In this document: positions 8,666 to 15,727 of the stretch, in pieces
How the letters are laid out: the number at the start of each line of letters is the position of its first letter
Numbering within the stretch: the stretch's first letter is position 1
DNA from: an uncultured Pseudomonadota bacterium
GTDB lineage: Bacteria; Myxococcota_A; UBA796; GCA-2862545
NCBI GenBank assembly: GCA_903861005.1
Contig: CAIOSP010000092.1
Location: 1-32,349, forward strand
Length of the DNA: 32,349 bases
Direction of reading: 5' to 3'
Made by a program: the position numbers and the translations under genes
Notes under the pieces: model-generated
Told to the model about the DNA's origin: nothing
Databases searched by the model: none
Seen by the model: the letters and a program-made list of their open reading frames with translations, nothing else

Positions 8666-8678
8666 GTGTGTCCTTAGG
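8666..8678 (-). promoter_or_regulatory. Shine-Dalgarno overlapping upstream stop, fixes start of globin-P450 gene
   Basis: On the minus strand CTAAGGACACACC precedes the ATG at 8664. The AAGGA core overlaps the TAA stop (8676-8674) of the extradiol dioxygenase gene, so the two genes are translationally linked. This selects the first ATG over the in-frame ATG six bases later, so the globin domain is translated from its natural N terminus. Confidence 0.7.
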
Positions 8679-9549
8679 GTGCGTCGACCGGCATGTGGCC
8701 CCACAGGGCCACGCGGTCGTAGGTGGTGGTAGACCACGTGGTGTCGTCGACCTCAAGCCCGCCCCAGCCGATCTCGATCTGGAAGCCGGCGGGGGTGCGG
8801 ACGTAGAACGACACCATGCGATCGTTGGGATGGCGCCCGAGCGTGGTCGCGTTGACCTGCGCGCGGACCGCGCGGTCGTAGGCGCGCCCCAGGTCGTCGA
8901 GCGTGGCCACCTGAAGCATCATGTGGTGCATGCGCGCGGGAATGGGACCGGCGAGCGCCACGCTGTGATGGCGCGAGTTCGTCCGCATGAAGGCGATGTC
9001 GACGTCGATGTCACCCGCGCGGCAGGTGATCCGGTCCGACAGCTTGAGGCCGAGCAGGTCGCCGTAGAAGCGCTCGCTCGCGCCGCGCACGTCAGAGCGG
9101 ATGGCCGCGTGGCCGAGCCCCTGCCCGCCCGTCACGAACCCGCCCTTGATCTTGGGCGAGACGAATGGGTCCGGGTGCAGCGTCTCGTCGACGACGAATA
9201 GCTCGCCAGGCACACCCGCCGGATCGACGAACGCGACCACGCGCCGCGCGCCGCGCGAGTGCGCCCAGTCGGCCGCGAGCTCAGTGGTCGTGACCCGAAG
9301 CGACGCGACCAGCGCGTCGAGCGTCGCGTCGTCCGCCGCCTGCCAGCCCAGGTAGGCCAGATCGTTTCGCTCGCCTTGGTGCACGCGGATGCGGTGCGAG
9401 CGCTCGTCCATGCGCAGCGCGCGCGCGGCGCCCTGGACAGGCACCGACACCATGCCCAGCACACGCTCGGCGAACGTGGCGAAGGTGTCCGGATCGGACA
9501 CCGACAGGCCCACGTAGCCAAGCTGCAGCGGTCGCACGGCGGCGGTCAT
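8674..9549 (-). CDS. Extradiol ring-cleavage dioxygenase, HsaC/BphC type
   Basis: 291 residues, the typical size of two-domain vicinal-oxygen-chelate dioxygenases such as HsaC and BphC, which cleave a catechol next to its hydroxyl pair using Fe(II). The C-terminal catalytic module shows the metal ligands H147 (GLGHAAI), H209 (RMHHMMLQV) and E259 (FQIEIGWGG), the acid-base histidines at 194-195 (NSRHHSVAL) and Tyr249. The ending WGHMP is also typical. In steroid degradation HsaC opens the catecholic ring A of the seco-steroid. The ATG overlaps the previous stop as TGATG. The neighbouring HsaA-like hydroxylase would make its catechol substrate, which supports the assignment. A biphenyl-type substrate remains possible. 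Confidence 0.9.
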   Translation of the reverse strand: MTAAVRPLQLGYVGLSVSDPDTFATFAERVLGMVSVPVQGAARALRMDERSHRIRVHQGERNDLAYLGWQAADDATLDALVASLRVTTTELAADWAHSRGARRVVAFVDPAGVPGELFVVDETLHPDPFVSPKIKGGFVTGGQGLGHAAIRSDVRGASERFYGDLLGLKLSDRITCRAGDIDVDIAFMRTNSRHHSVALAGPIPARMHHMMLQVATLDDLGRAYDRAVRAQVNATTLGRHPNDRMVSFYVRTPAGFQIEIGWGGLEVDDTTWSTTTYDRVALWGHMPVDAP

Positions 9550-10745
9550 CAGAGGAACAGGTCGGTGTTGTCGAGGCCGAGCATCACGCCGCCAAAGTTC
9601 AAGCCGGGCTTCTCCGGCTTGTTGGCGAAGTGCGCGCGGATCGCGTGCGCGTCCTGGAAGAAGCGTAGGATCTCCGACCCGTCGAAGATCGCGCGACCGC
9701 CCGCCGTGGTGAACAGCCCGTCCACCGCGTCGCAGCAGCGCTGCACCGCACGAGACGACTCGTAGCGGAACTGCGCCCGGCGCTCGAGCGGGATGGGCTG
9801 ATCGCGACGCGCGTAGTCCATCATCTCGGCGAACGCGCGGTCGAGGACCGCCTTGCACTCGTCGAGCGTGGCCGCCGCGTCGGCGCACGCGGCCTGCGCC
9901 ACGGCCTCACCCGCCACCTTGGCCCCGCTGGACGCGGCGACGCGCTGGCGCGCCACCGACGTGTACGCGTCGAGCGCGCCCTCCAGCACACCCAGGATGG
10001 TGGACGACACGGAGCGCACGAACACCTGGCCGAACGGCAGGCGGAAGAGCGGCGCGTCGAACACGGCGCGGCCCGGGTTGCGCCCGGTGAAGCCGTCGAT
10101 GAACTTGTGCGTGCGGTGCTCGGGCACAAACGCGCCGTCGACCACGATGTCCTTGCTGCCGGATCCGACCAGCCCGGTCACGTGCCAGTTGTCCTCGATG
10201 CGCCAGTCGGCGCGCGGGAGCAGGAAGGTGCGCATCTGCGGCGCGCCGTCGGGCGTGGCCGGGGGCACCATGCCGCCCAGGAAGATCCACGAGCAGTGAT
10301 CGCAGCCGCTGGAGAAGGACCAGCGACCCGACACGCGGAACCCGCCCTCGACCGGCTCGATTCGGCCGGTGGGCGCGTACGACGACGCGATGAGCGCGTC
10401 CGGATCGTTGCCCCACACGTCGTGGTGCGCGGCCTCCGGGAAGAGCGCGAGCTGCCATGCGTGGACGGCGAGCACGCTCATCACCCACGCGGTGGACGGA
10501 CAGCCCCGGCCCAGGTTGGCCTGCACGGCGTAAAGCGTGCGCGGGTCGGCCTCGTGGCCACCCCACGCGCGCGGCTTGAGCAGGTCGAAGAACCCGGCGG
10601 CGCGCAGCTCGGCGATGGTCTCGTCGGGCACGCGGCGCAGCTCACGGGTCAGCGGGATGCGCGCCTTGAGCGTGGGGATCATGTCGATCGCGGCGCGAAC
10701 GAACGCGCCATCGTCGAGCGTCGTCACGGTGGCGAGCTCAGCCAT
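9549..10745 (-). CDS. Flavin-dependent hydroxylase, HsaA-like (acyl-CoA dehydrogenase fold)
   Basis: 398 residues with the acyl-CoA-dehydrogenase fold of group D flavin monooxygenases (HsaA/HpaB-like oxygenase component). The N-terminal helical domain (RVPDETIAELRAAGFFDLL, then PRAWGG) is followed by the strand region SGRWSFSSGCDHCSW (about residues 135-149), which is characteristic of HsaA-type proteins, and a C-terminal helical bundle. Such enzymes ortho-hydroxylate a phenol using reduced flavin from a separate reductase (HsaB in actinobacteria); no such reductase is in the window. The start overlaps the end of the second Rieske gene by 8 bp. Its position immediately before the extradiol dioxygenase matches hydroxylation then ring cleavage. 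Confidence 0.87.
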   Translation of the reverse strand: MAELATVTTLDDGAFVRAAIDMIPTLKARIPLTRELRRVPDETIAELRAAGFFDLLKPRAWGGHEADPRTLYAVQANLGRGCPSTAWVMSVLAVHAWQLALFPEAAHHDVWGNDPDALIASSYAPTGRIEPVEGGFRVSGRWSFSSGCDHCSWIFLGGMVPPATPDGAPQMRTFLLPRADWRIEDNWHVTGLVGSGSKDIVVDGAFVPEHRTHKFIDGFTGRNPGRAVFDAPLFRLPFGQVFVRSVSSTILGVLEGALDAYTSVARQRVAASSGAKVAGEAVAQAACADAAATLDECKAVLDRAFAEMMDYARRDQPIPLERRAQFRYESSRAVQRCCDAVDGLFTTAGGRAIFDGSEILRFFQDAHAIRAHFANKPEKPGLNFGGVMLGLDNTDLFL

Positions 10746-11703
10746 GGAGGGCCTCCATACGCTTGGCCTCGGGCTGGTAGAAGGTGCGGTACCACTGGCG
10801 CAGCTTGATCAGCGGGCCGTCGGCGTCGCACAGCACCGGGTGATCCTTGGTGTGCATGTTCTCCCAGATGCGGATGTCCTGGAAGAAGCCCTGACGCAGG
10901 TTCTCGACGTACTTGGCGAGGAAGGCCTCATCGAGCATGACACCGTCACGCTTGCGCACCGACACGGCGAAGCGCAGCAGCAGCGTGTTCTCGTCGATCG
11001 GCGTGTGCGCGTTGATGAGGTGGCTCTCGAGGTAGCCCTTCATGTGCGTGTACTGCCAACCCGGCCCATGGTAGGTCGCGCGCAGCGAGTACTTGTCCTT
11101 GCCGCCGCCGAGCGGGTACGCCGTGCCGCTGTTGATCTGCGTCGCCATGTGGCCTGTGAACTCGTTGGAGATCGTGTCGACGTGCGTGCCGTGCACCGGG
11201 ATGAAGTGGCCGACGTCGACCACGTTCTCCACGATCTCGCGCGGGTGCGTCTTCACGATGATCTGGCCGAAGGACCACGGCGTCCAGTCGGGGGTGCCGT
11301 GGCCTTCGACCGCGGGGATATTCCAGGTCGGCGCGCCCTTCGCGCGGTCGTGCCACACGAACAGCATCCCGTCGTGCTCGTCCACGGGCCAGCAGTCGAT
11401 CTTGGCGCGCGGCGGGATCTTGGTCGCGTACGGGATGGTGGTGCACTCGCCGTCGCCGTTGAACTCCCACGCGTGGAACGGGCAGCGGACGCTCTCACCG
11501 TCGACCACGCCGCCGTAGCCCAGGTGCGCGCCCATGTGCGGGCAGTAGGCGTCGAGCACCTTGGCCTGACCGGCCGCCGTGCGGAACAGCACCAGCTCCT
11601 TGCCGAAGAAGGTGACGGGCTTCACCTCGCCGACCGCGAGCTCCTCGCTGAAGCAGACGAGGAACCAGCCGCTCGCGAAGCCTTGGAAGGACGTGTCGCT
11701 CAT
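10738..11703 (-). CDS. Rieske oxygenase, KshA-like (second copy)
   Basis: 321 residues from the ATG at 11703, which overlaps the previous stop as ATGA. The N-terminal Rieske domain has the [2Fe-2S] ligands C54/H56 (CPHMGAH) and C74/H77 (CPFHAW). The catalytic domain has N160, D163, H166 and H171 in ENVVDVGHFIPVHGT, the bridging Asp and the mononuclear-iron histidines. Near the C terminus the block QDIRIWENM followed by PVLCDADGP and QWYRTFY closely matches the 3-ketosteroid 9-alpha-hydroxylase oxygenase KshA. KshA takes electrons from a ferredoxin reductase (KshB), which is absent here. It is clearly paralogous to the gene just upstream. Confidence 0.88.
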   Translation of the reverse strand: MSDTSFQGFASGWFLVCFSEELAVGEVKPVTFFGKELVLFRTAAGQAKVLDAYCPHMGAHLGYGGVVDGESVRCPFHAWEFNGDGECTTIPYATKIPPRAKIDCWPVDEHDGMLFVWHDRAKGAPTWNIPAVEGHGTPDWTPWSFGQIIVKTHPREIVENVVDVGHFIPVHGTHVDTISNEFTGHMATQINSGTAYPLGGGKDKYSLRATYHGPGWQYTHMKGYLESHLINAHTPIDENTLLLRFAVSVRKRDGVMLDEAFLAKYVENLRQGFFQDIRIWENMHTKDHPVLCDADGPLIKLRQWYRTFYQPEAKRMEALHG

Positions 11704-12737
11704 GCGCCCTCCCCCGGGCCCGCCATCGGGCGACCGTAGAAGGCCTGGTAGGTCTCGCGCACGGAGGAGTCCGGGTAGAACTGCTTGCACCACACGCGGA
11801 AGCGACCGATGGGGCCGTCACCGTCGCACAGCAGCGGCGGGTCGATGTAGATCTTGTTCTCCCACACCGGCGTGTCCTGCTCAAGCTGACGCGCGATCTC
11901 GGCGACGAACGCGCGGCCGATGCCCTCGGTGATGTCGCGGCCGCCGAACTTCTTCACGACGAAGCTGAAGCGCACGTCGACGAACTCGTCGTCCACCGGG
12001 CAGACGGCGCCGATCAGCAGCGTCTCCACCAGGCCGGTGAAGCGGTTCACCGAGAAGCCAAAGCCATGCGCGGACACGTCGAGGTTGCCCTCGACCTCAC
12101 CGTGCGCGGTCTCCATGACGGTGATCGCCTTCACCTTGAAGAGCGGGCCCTCCACGGTGATCTCGGCGGGAGGCATGTTCTTGGTGCCGTGGAGGTACTT
12201 GAAGTGGGCCACGTCCACCATGTTCTCCGCCATCTCCTGGTTGTGCGTGCGGATGCGCCACACGCGGTGCCAGGCGGTCGACCACTTGTCGCTGGAGAAC
12301 TCGGGCAGGTCGGGGATCTCCCAGGTGGGCGCGCGCTTCTCGGCGTCGTGCCACACCATGATGCCGCCGTTCACTTCGTTCACCGGCCAGCAGTCGACCT
12401 TGGCGCGCGGCGGCACCTTCTGGGCGTACGGGATGGTCGTGCAGACGCCGTCCCCGTTGAATTGCCAGGCGTGGAACGGACAGACGAGCTCGTCGTCCTT
12501 GAGCACGCCGCCGTGGCCCAGGTGGGCGCCCATGTGCGGGCAGTAGGCGTCGAGGACCTTGATCACGCCGTCCGAGCGACGGAAGAGCACCAGCTCCTTG
12601 CCGAAGCGCGTCATCGGCACGACCTGGCCGACCGCCACCTCCTCAGACCACCCGATCTGGAACCAGCCCGTCGGGTACCGAGGAAAGGGAAAGCGGGGGC
12701 GGCCCGAAGAGGCCCGCTCGGAAACAGTCTTGTTCAT
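11700..12737 (-). CDS. Rieske oxygenase, KshA-like (first gene of operon)
   Basis: 345 residues from the ATG at 12737; an ATG at 12740 is also possible, but the GGAG site is better spaced (7) for 12737. Rieske ligands are C66/H68 (CPHMGAH) and C86/H89 (CPFHAW). The iron site is ENMVDVAHFKYLHGT (N172, D175, H178, H183), and the C-terminal block QDTPVWENKIYIDPPLLCDG with DGPIGRFRVW is strongly KshA-like. KshA hydroxylates C9 of 3-ketosteroids, which triggers opening of ring B. It heads the operon and lies 50 bp downstream of the KstR-like palindrome. Two KshA-type proteins in a row suggest two substrates or two positions of attack. Confidence 0.9.
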   Translation of the reverse strand: MNKTVSERASSGRPRFPFPRYPTGWFQIGWSEEVAVGQVVPMTRFGKELVLFRRSDGVIKVLDAYCPHMGAHLGHGGVLKDDELVCPFHAWQFNGDGVCTTIPYAQKVPPRAKVDCWPVNEVNGGIMVWHDAEKRAPTWEIPDLPEFSSDKWSTAWHRVWRIRTHNQEMAENMVDVAHFKYLHGTKNMPPAEITVEGPLFKVKAITVMETAHGEVEGNLDVSAHGFGFSVNRFTGLVETLLIGAVCPVDDEFVDVRFSFVVKKFGGRDITEGIGRAFVAEIARQLEQDTPVWENKIYIDPPLLCDGDGPIGRFRVWCKQFYPDSSVRETYQAFYGRPMAGPGEGA

Positions 12738-12787
12738 CATGACTCCGTCGTCGTCCCCGCCCATGGGGAACGCCCTCGACGTGACAG

Positions 12788-12803
12788 GTAGAACATGTTC
12801 TAC
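12788..12803. promoter_or_regulatory. Perfect 16-bp palindrome, KstR-like TetR operator
   Basis: GTAGAACATGTTCTAC is its own reverse complement. The inner 14 bases (12789-12802) fit the KstR operator consensus TnnAACnnGTTnnA at every fixed position. It lies in the 125-bp divergent region, 50 bp before the Rieske gene start and 59 bp before the LuxR-type gene start, so one regulator could control both. KstR is the TetR-family repressor of cholesterol catabolism in actinobacteria; related TetR proteins use similar half-sites. No TetR gene is in the window. Confidence 0.75.
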
Positions 12804-12815
12804 TTGTGCAAGAAT

Positions 12816-12829
12816 CGGTCGTTTGACCG
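12816..12829. promoter_or_regulatory. Small inverted repeat in divergent promoter
   Basis: CGGTC-GTTT-GACCG forms a 5-bp stem with a 4-base loop. It lies between the KstR-like site and the start of the LuxR-type gene, so it may be a second binding site or an RNA hairpin in the leader. It is too short to call firmly. Confidence 0.35.
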
Positions 12830-12832
12830 ACC

Positions 12833-12849
12833 CCCCCACGTTGTGGGGG
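12833..12849 (+). promoter_or_regulatory. GC-rich leader hairpin next to the LuxR-type gene's ribosome site
   Basis: CCCCCAC-GTT-GTGGGGG is a perfect 7-bp stem with a 3-base loop, ending 3 bases before the GAGG ribosome-binding site (12853-12856) of the regulator gene. In RNA it would be very stable and could limit ribosome access or protect the 5' end. There is no T-run, so it is not an obvious intrinsic terminator. Confidence 0.5.
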
Positions 12850-12862
12850 AACGAGGCGGATC

Positions 12863-13372
12863 GTGGCGAAGGGTCCAGCGCCGGTGATCGTGGTGGATGC
12901 CCGCGGGATGGTCTCCCGCGTGAGCACGTCCGCTCACGAGGCCCTGGGACCCAGCTCGGGCCGCCGCTGCTCCGAGGTCGTCCGCATGCGCGGCGTGCGG
13001 GGCGAGGCCGGCTGCTACCCCGGCTGCGCGGCGGATCTGACGAAGAACGGCGGCGCCCAGAGCAGCGTCGGCACGGTGCGCGGCGCCCTGCATCGCGTGT
13101 CGTGCTCGAGCGTGGGCGACGGCGTGGTGGTGGTGCTGGAGGAGGTCGATGCCGAGCTGCCCGAGGCCAGCCTGCCCTCCGCGCGCGAGCTGGAGGTCCT
13201 CGCCCTGGTGGCGACGGGCATGACCAACGTGCAGGTCGCGGCCCAGCTCGGCGTGTCCTTCGCCACCGTGCGCACGCACATGGAGCACGTACGGGCCCGC
13301 CTGGGCGCGCGCACGCGGGCGGAGGCGGTGGCCAAGGCCGTGGCGCTCGGGCTGTTCAGCCAGCCCAAGTAG
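12863..13372 (+). CDS. LuxR-type transcription regulator with Cys-rich PAS-like sensor domain
   Basis: 169 residues from a GTG with GAGG spaced 6. Residues about 5-95 look like a reduced PAS domain (PVIVVDARGMVSRV at the start, VGDGVVVVLEEV at the end) carrying a Cys pattern: C36 in GRRCSEVV, then C51 and C55 in GCYPGCAADL, plus C81. Residues about 103-165 are a LuxR/GerE helix-turn-helix (SARELEVLALVATGMTNVQV, then FATVRTHMEHVRARLGARTR). The Cys set suggests redox, metal or NO sensing, but no cofactor can be assigned from sequence. It is divergent from the oxygenase operon and shares its promoter region, so it probably regulates it. The gene ends 18 bp from the converging histidine kinase. 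Confidence 0.85.
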   Translation: MAKGPAPVIVVDARGMVSRVSTSAHEALGPSSGRRCSEVVRMRGVRGEAGCYPGCAADLTKNGGAQSSVGTVRGALHRVSCSSVGDGVVVVLEEVDAELPEASLPSARELEVLALVATGMTNVQVAAQLGVSFATVRTHMEHVRARLGARTRAEAVAKAVALGLFSQPK

Positions 13373-13390
13373 TGCGATGCGCCGGCCTGA

Positions 13391-14641
13391 TCAGCCGAAC
13401 GCCGCCTCGCCCGCGGGCAAGACCAGCGCGAGCCGCGCGCCCCCGCCCGGCGCGTCGTCGACCTCCAGCGAACCATGGTGCAGCGCGGCGATCTGCTCGA
13501 CCAGCGCGAGCCCGAGTCCCAGGCCACCGTCCGCGCGCGACGGATCCAGGCGCACGAACGGCTCGCGCACGCGCGTCCGATCGGACGCCGGGATGCCCGG
13601 GCCCTGATCACGCACGACGACCTCGATCTGATCCTCGCCCACCGACGCGGCCGCGAGCGTGATGACGCCGCGTCCGTGGCGCACCGCGTTCGTCGCCAGG
13701 TTGCGGACGGCGCGCAGGACCAGCCTGCGATCGGCGGTCAGGACGAGCCCGCTCGGCACCCAGTCGACGGGGCGCTCCGGCGCGAGCCGACGCGTCTCCT
13801 CCACGACCTCCGCGAGCAGCGCGTCCACGTCCCACGTGGTCGCGTCGACGGTGGCCGAGCCGCGCACCTTGGCGAAGGTCAGGATCTCACCGATGAGCGT
13901 GTCGAGCTCTTGGATGTCGCCCTGGATGTCCGCCGCGCGCCGCTCGCGCTCGGCCGGGTCGTCCAGATCGGGCAGCATCTCCACGGCGAAGCGCAGGCGC
14001 ATCAGCGGCGTGCGCAGCTCGTGGGACACGCCGGTGAGCAGCTCTTGCTGCGCCTTCACCATGTGGTCCACGCGCTCCGCCATGGCGTTGAAGGCCACCG
14101 CCAGCTCGTGCGTCGGCTTGCGCGGGTCTTCGGATACCCGCGCGGAGAGGTCGTGGTCCCCGAAGCGCTCCGCGCCGGCGATCAGCTCACGCAGCGACCG
14201 ATCGAGGCCGACCAGCCACCACACCAGCGCGCCGGACGCCGCGAGCAGCGCGGCCAACGCGAGGACCGGCGGACCGAGGTGGGGCGGCGGTCGATCCCAG
14301 ATCACCCGAACACGGCGCCCGTCGTCGAGCGTCACCAAGCGGTCGACGGGCGGCGCCCAGATCCGGTCCATCAGGTTTGGCGGGTGCGGCGGGCGGAGCG
14401 GCGGCGCGTCCTCGGGGAGCACATCGACGCGCACCCGGTAACGGTCCGCGACGCTGCGCATGGCCGCTTGAGCGTCGCCACGCGTGAACGCGTCCCGCAC
14501 CGCCGCCTCGGCGTCGGCCAGCACCGCCGCGTCGACCGGCTTGGGCGGCGCGAGCACGCTCTGCACCAGGAACACCGACAGCCCCGCCGCCACCATCGCC
14601 GCGGCGAGCGACAGGTAGAGCCTCAGGAAGTGCCGGTTCAC
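13391..14641 (-). CDS. Sensor histidine kinase of OmpR-type two-component system
   Basis: 416 residues from a GTG that overlaps the regulator's TGA as GTGA. An N-terminal helix (about 9-30), a periplasmic domain of roughly 90 residues with a Pro-rich stretch near 80-98, and a second helix (about 124-145) lead into a HAMP segment. The H-box is VSHELRTPLMRLRF with phospho-acceptor H207; N-box RNLATNAVRHG (N318), G1 DQGPGI (345-350) and G2 GGLGLGLAL (372-380) are all present, so the kinase should be active. The layout is RstB/CpxA/EnvZ-like, implying an envelope signal, but the ligand is unknown. Confidence 0.92.
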   Translation of the reverse strand: MNRHFLRLYLSLAAAMVAAGLSVFLVQSVLAPPKPVDAAVLADAEAAVRDAFTRGDAQAAMRSVADRYRVRVDVLPEDAPPLRPPHPPNLMDRIWAPPVDRLVTLDDGRRVRVIWDRPPPHLGPPVLALAALLAASGALVWWLVGLDRSLRELIAGAERFGDHDLSARVSEDPRKPTHELAVAFNAMAERVDHMVKAQQELLTGVSHELRTPLMRLRFAVEMLPDLDDPAERERRAADIQGDIQELDTLIGEILTFAKVRGSATVDATTWDVDALLAEVVEETRRLAPERPVDWVPSGLVLTADRRLVLRAVRNLATNAVRHGRGVITLAAASVGEDQIEVVVRDQGPGIPASDRTRVREPFVRLDPSRADGGLGLGLALVEQIAALHHGSLEVDDAPGGGARLALVLPAGEAAFG

Positions 14642-15333
14642 GCCCCACCGTCCGGCGCGACCAGGATGTAGCCCTCACCTCGCACGGTCTTGATCCAGGT
14701 GCGGTGGTCGCGCTCAATGCGCTTGCGAACCGACGACACGCGCATGTCGATCGAGCGGTCGAGGCCATCGTACGGGATGCCGCGCAGCGCCTCGAACAGC
14801 TCGCCGCGCCCGATCACCTCGCCCGCCCGCGACGCGAGGATCCACAGCAGGTCGAACTCGGCGGTGGTCAGCTCCACCTCCACGCCGTCGACCTTCACCT
14901 CGCGCCGCGCGCGGTCGACGACGAGCGTGCCCACCTCCACCCGCTCAGACGGCTCGGCGCGCACGCCACGGCGCAGCAGCGCGCGGATCCGCGCCACCAG
15001 CAGCCGCGGCCCCACCGGCTTGGCGACGTAGTCGTCGGCGCCCAGCTCCAGGCCGACCACCTGATCGATCTCTTCGCCGCGCGCGGTCATCATGAGGATC
15101 GGCCCCGTGTAGGCGGGCCGGACCTCGCGGCAAATCGTGAGGCCGTCCTTCCCGGGCAGCATCAGGTCGAGCACCACCAGATCGGGCTGCTCGGCGACGA
15201 TCCGACGCGCGGCGCGGGCTCCGTCGGCCTCGTGGTCGACGACGAAGCCCTGGGCCGTGAGGTACTCGCAGACCAGCGCGGCGGTGCGCAAGTCGTCCTC
15301 GACGAGCAAGAGGCGGGCGGTCGGCGTGGTCAT
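14638..15333 (-). CDS. OmpR/PhoB-family response regulator
   Basis: 231 residues from the ATG at 15333, preceded by an AAGGGAAG ribosome site. The receiver domain shows the acidic pocket E12/D13/D14, phosphorylation site D56 (VVLDLMLPGKDG), T83 (MMTARG) and K105 (AKPVGP). The C-terminal winged helix (about 130-228) ends with the typical YDGLDRSIDMRVSSVRKR and RTWIKTVRGEGYIL blocks. It is first in a two-gene operon with the kinase. On the coding strand its leader carries two related GTTCGC-containing segments near 15390-15415, a possible autoregulatory site. Confidence 0.94.
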   Translation of the reverse strand: MTTPTARLLLVEDDLRTAALVCEYLTAQGFVVDHEADGARAARRIVAEQPDLVVLDLMLPGKDGLTICREVRPAYTGPILMMTARGEEIDQVVGLELGADDYVAKPVGPRLLVARIRALLRRGVRAEPSERVEVGTLVVDRARREVKVDGVEVELTTAEFDLLWILASRAGEVIGRGELFEALRGIPYDGLDRSIDMRVSSVRKRIERDHRTWIKTVRGEGYILVAPDGGA

Positions 15334-15426
15334 CGGGGCTTCCCTTGACCACGCTATCACCGGCGCCGCGCACCCGATCCGTCGCGAACGGGTCAGGCCG
15401 CGTCAGCGAACGTAAGCTCGCCGCGC

Positions 15427-15670
15427 CTAGGCGCGACGGCGACGACGGGCCGCCGCGAGCGCGAGCGCCATCAGCGCCACACCGCCCGAGGGGGTTCGAG
15501 TCGGTCGCGCAGCCGCAGTCGCCGGAGGAGGTGTTCTCCTCGTCGGTGTCTGCGCCGCCGTCGCCGTCGACCGCGGGCGGGTCGATGTCGTCGCACAGCC
15601 AATCGTTGTCGCCGGACGCGTCGTCACCCTGGCACACTCCGTCAGGCCAGGAATTGGTTAGGTCGACAGG
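15427..15670 (-). pseudogene. 3' remnant of a MYXO-CTERM surface protein, frameshifted
   Basis: Reading leftwards from about 15670 one frame gives NSWPDGVCQGDD, an acidic Asp/Gly/Thr stretch with CDD, then SGDCGCATDSN. At a run of five C (near 15490) the sense shifts frame and continues SGGVALMALALAAARRRRRA to a TAG at 15427. Joined, this is a classic MYXO-CTERM tail: Cys-Gly-Cys, hydrophobic helix, Arg run, used to sort proteins to the myxobacterial surface. One extra C in the run explains the shift. No start or signal peptide is present, since a TAG blocks the frame near 15671, so the gene is also truncated at its 5' end. A 14-bp palindrome CGCGCCTAGGCGCG (15422-15435) covers the stop. Confidence 0.75.
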
Positions 15671-15727
15671 CTAGTTGGCGGGTCCGCGCTGCCGCCCGCT
15701 AAGAGCCGCTCCTTCACTGAGGCCTCC

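Noticed and set aside
7132-9201. Long open frame on the plus strand opposite the P450 and dioxygenase genes
   Set aside because: It is antisense to clearly conserved genes, has no recognisable domains or ribosome site, and long antisense frames are expected at this GC content.
12790-12801. Resemblance of AGAACATGTTCT to eukaryotic steroid-receptor response elements
   Set aside because: A coincidence of half-site sequence; the bacterial KstR/TetR operator is the sensible comparison.
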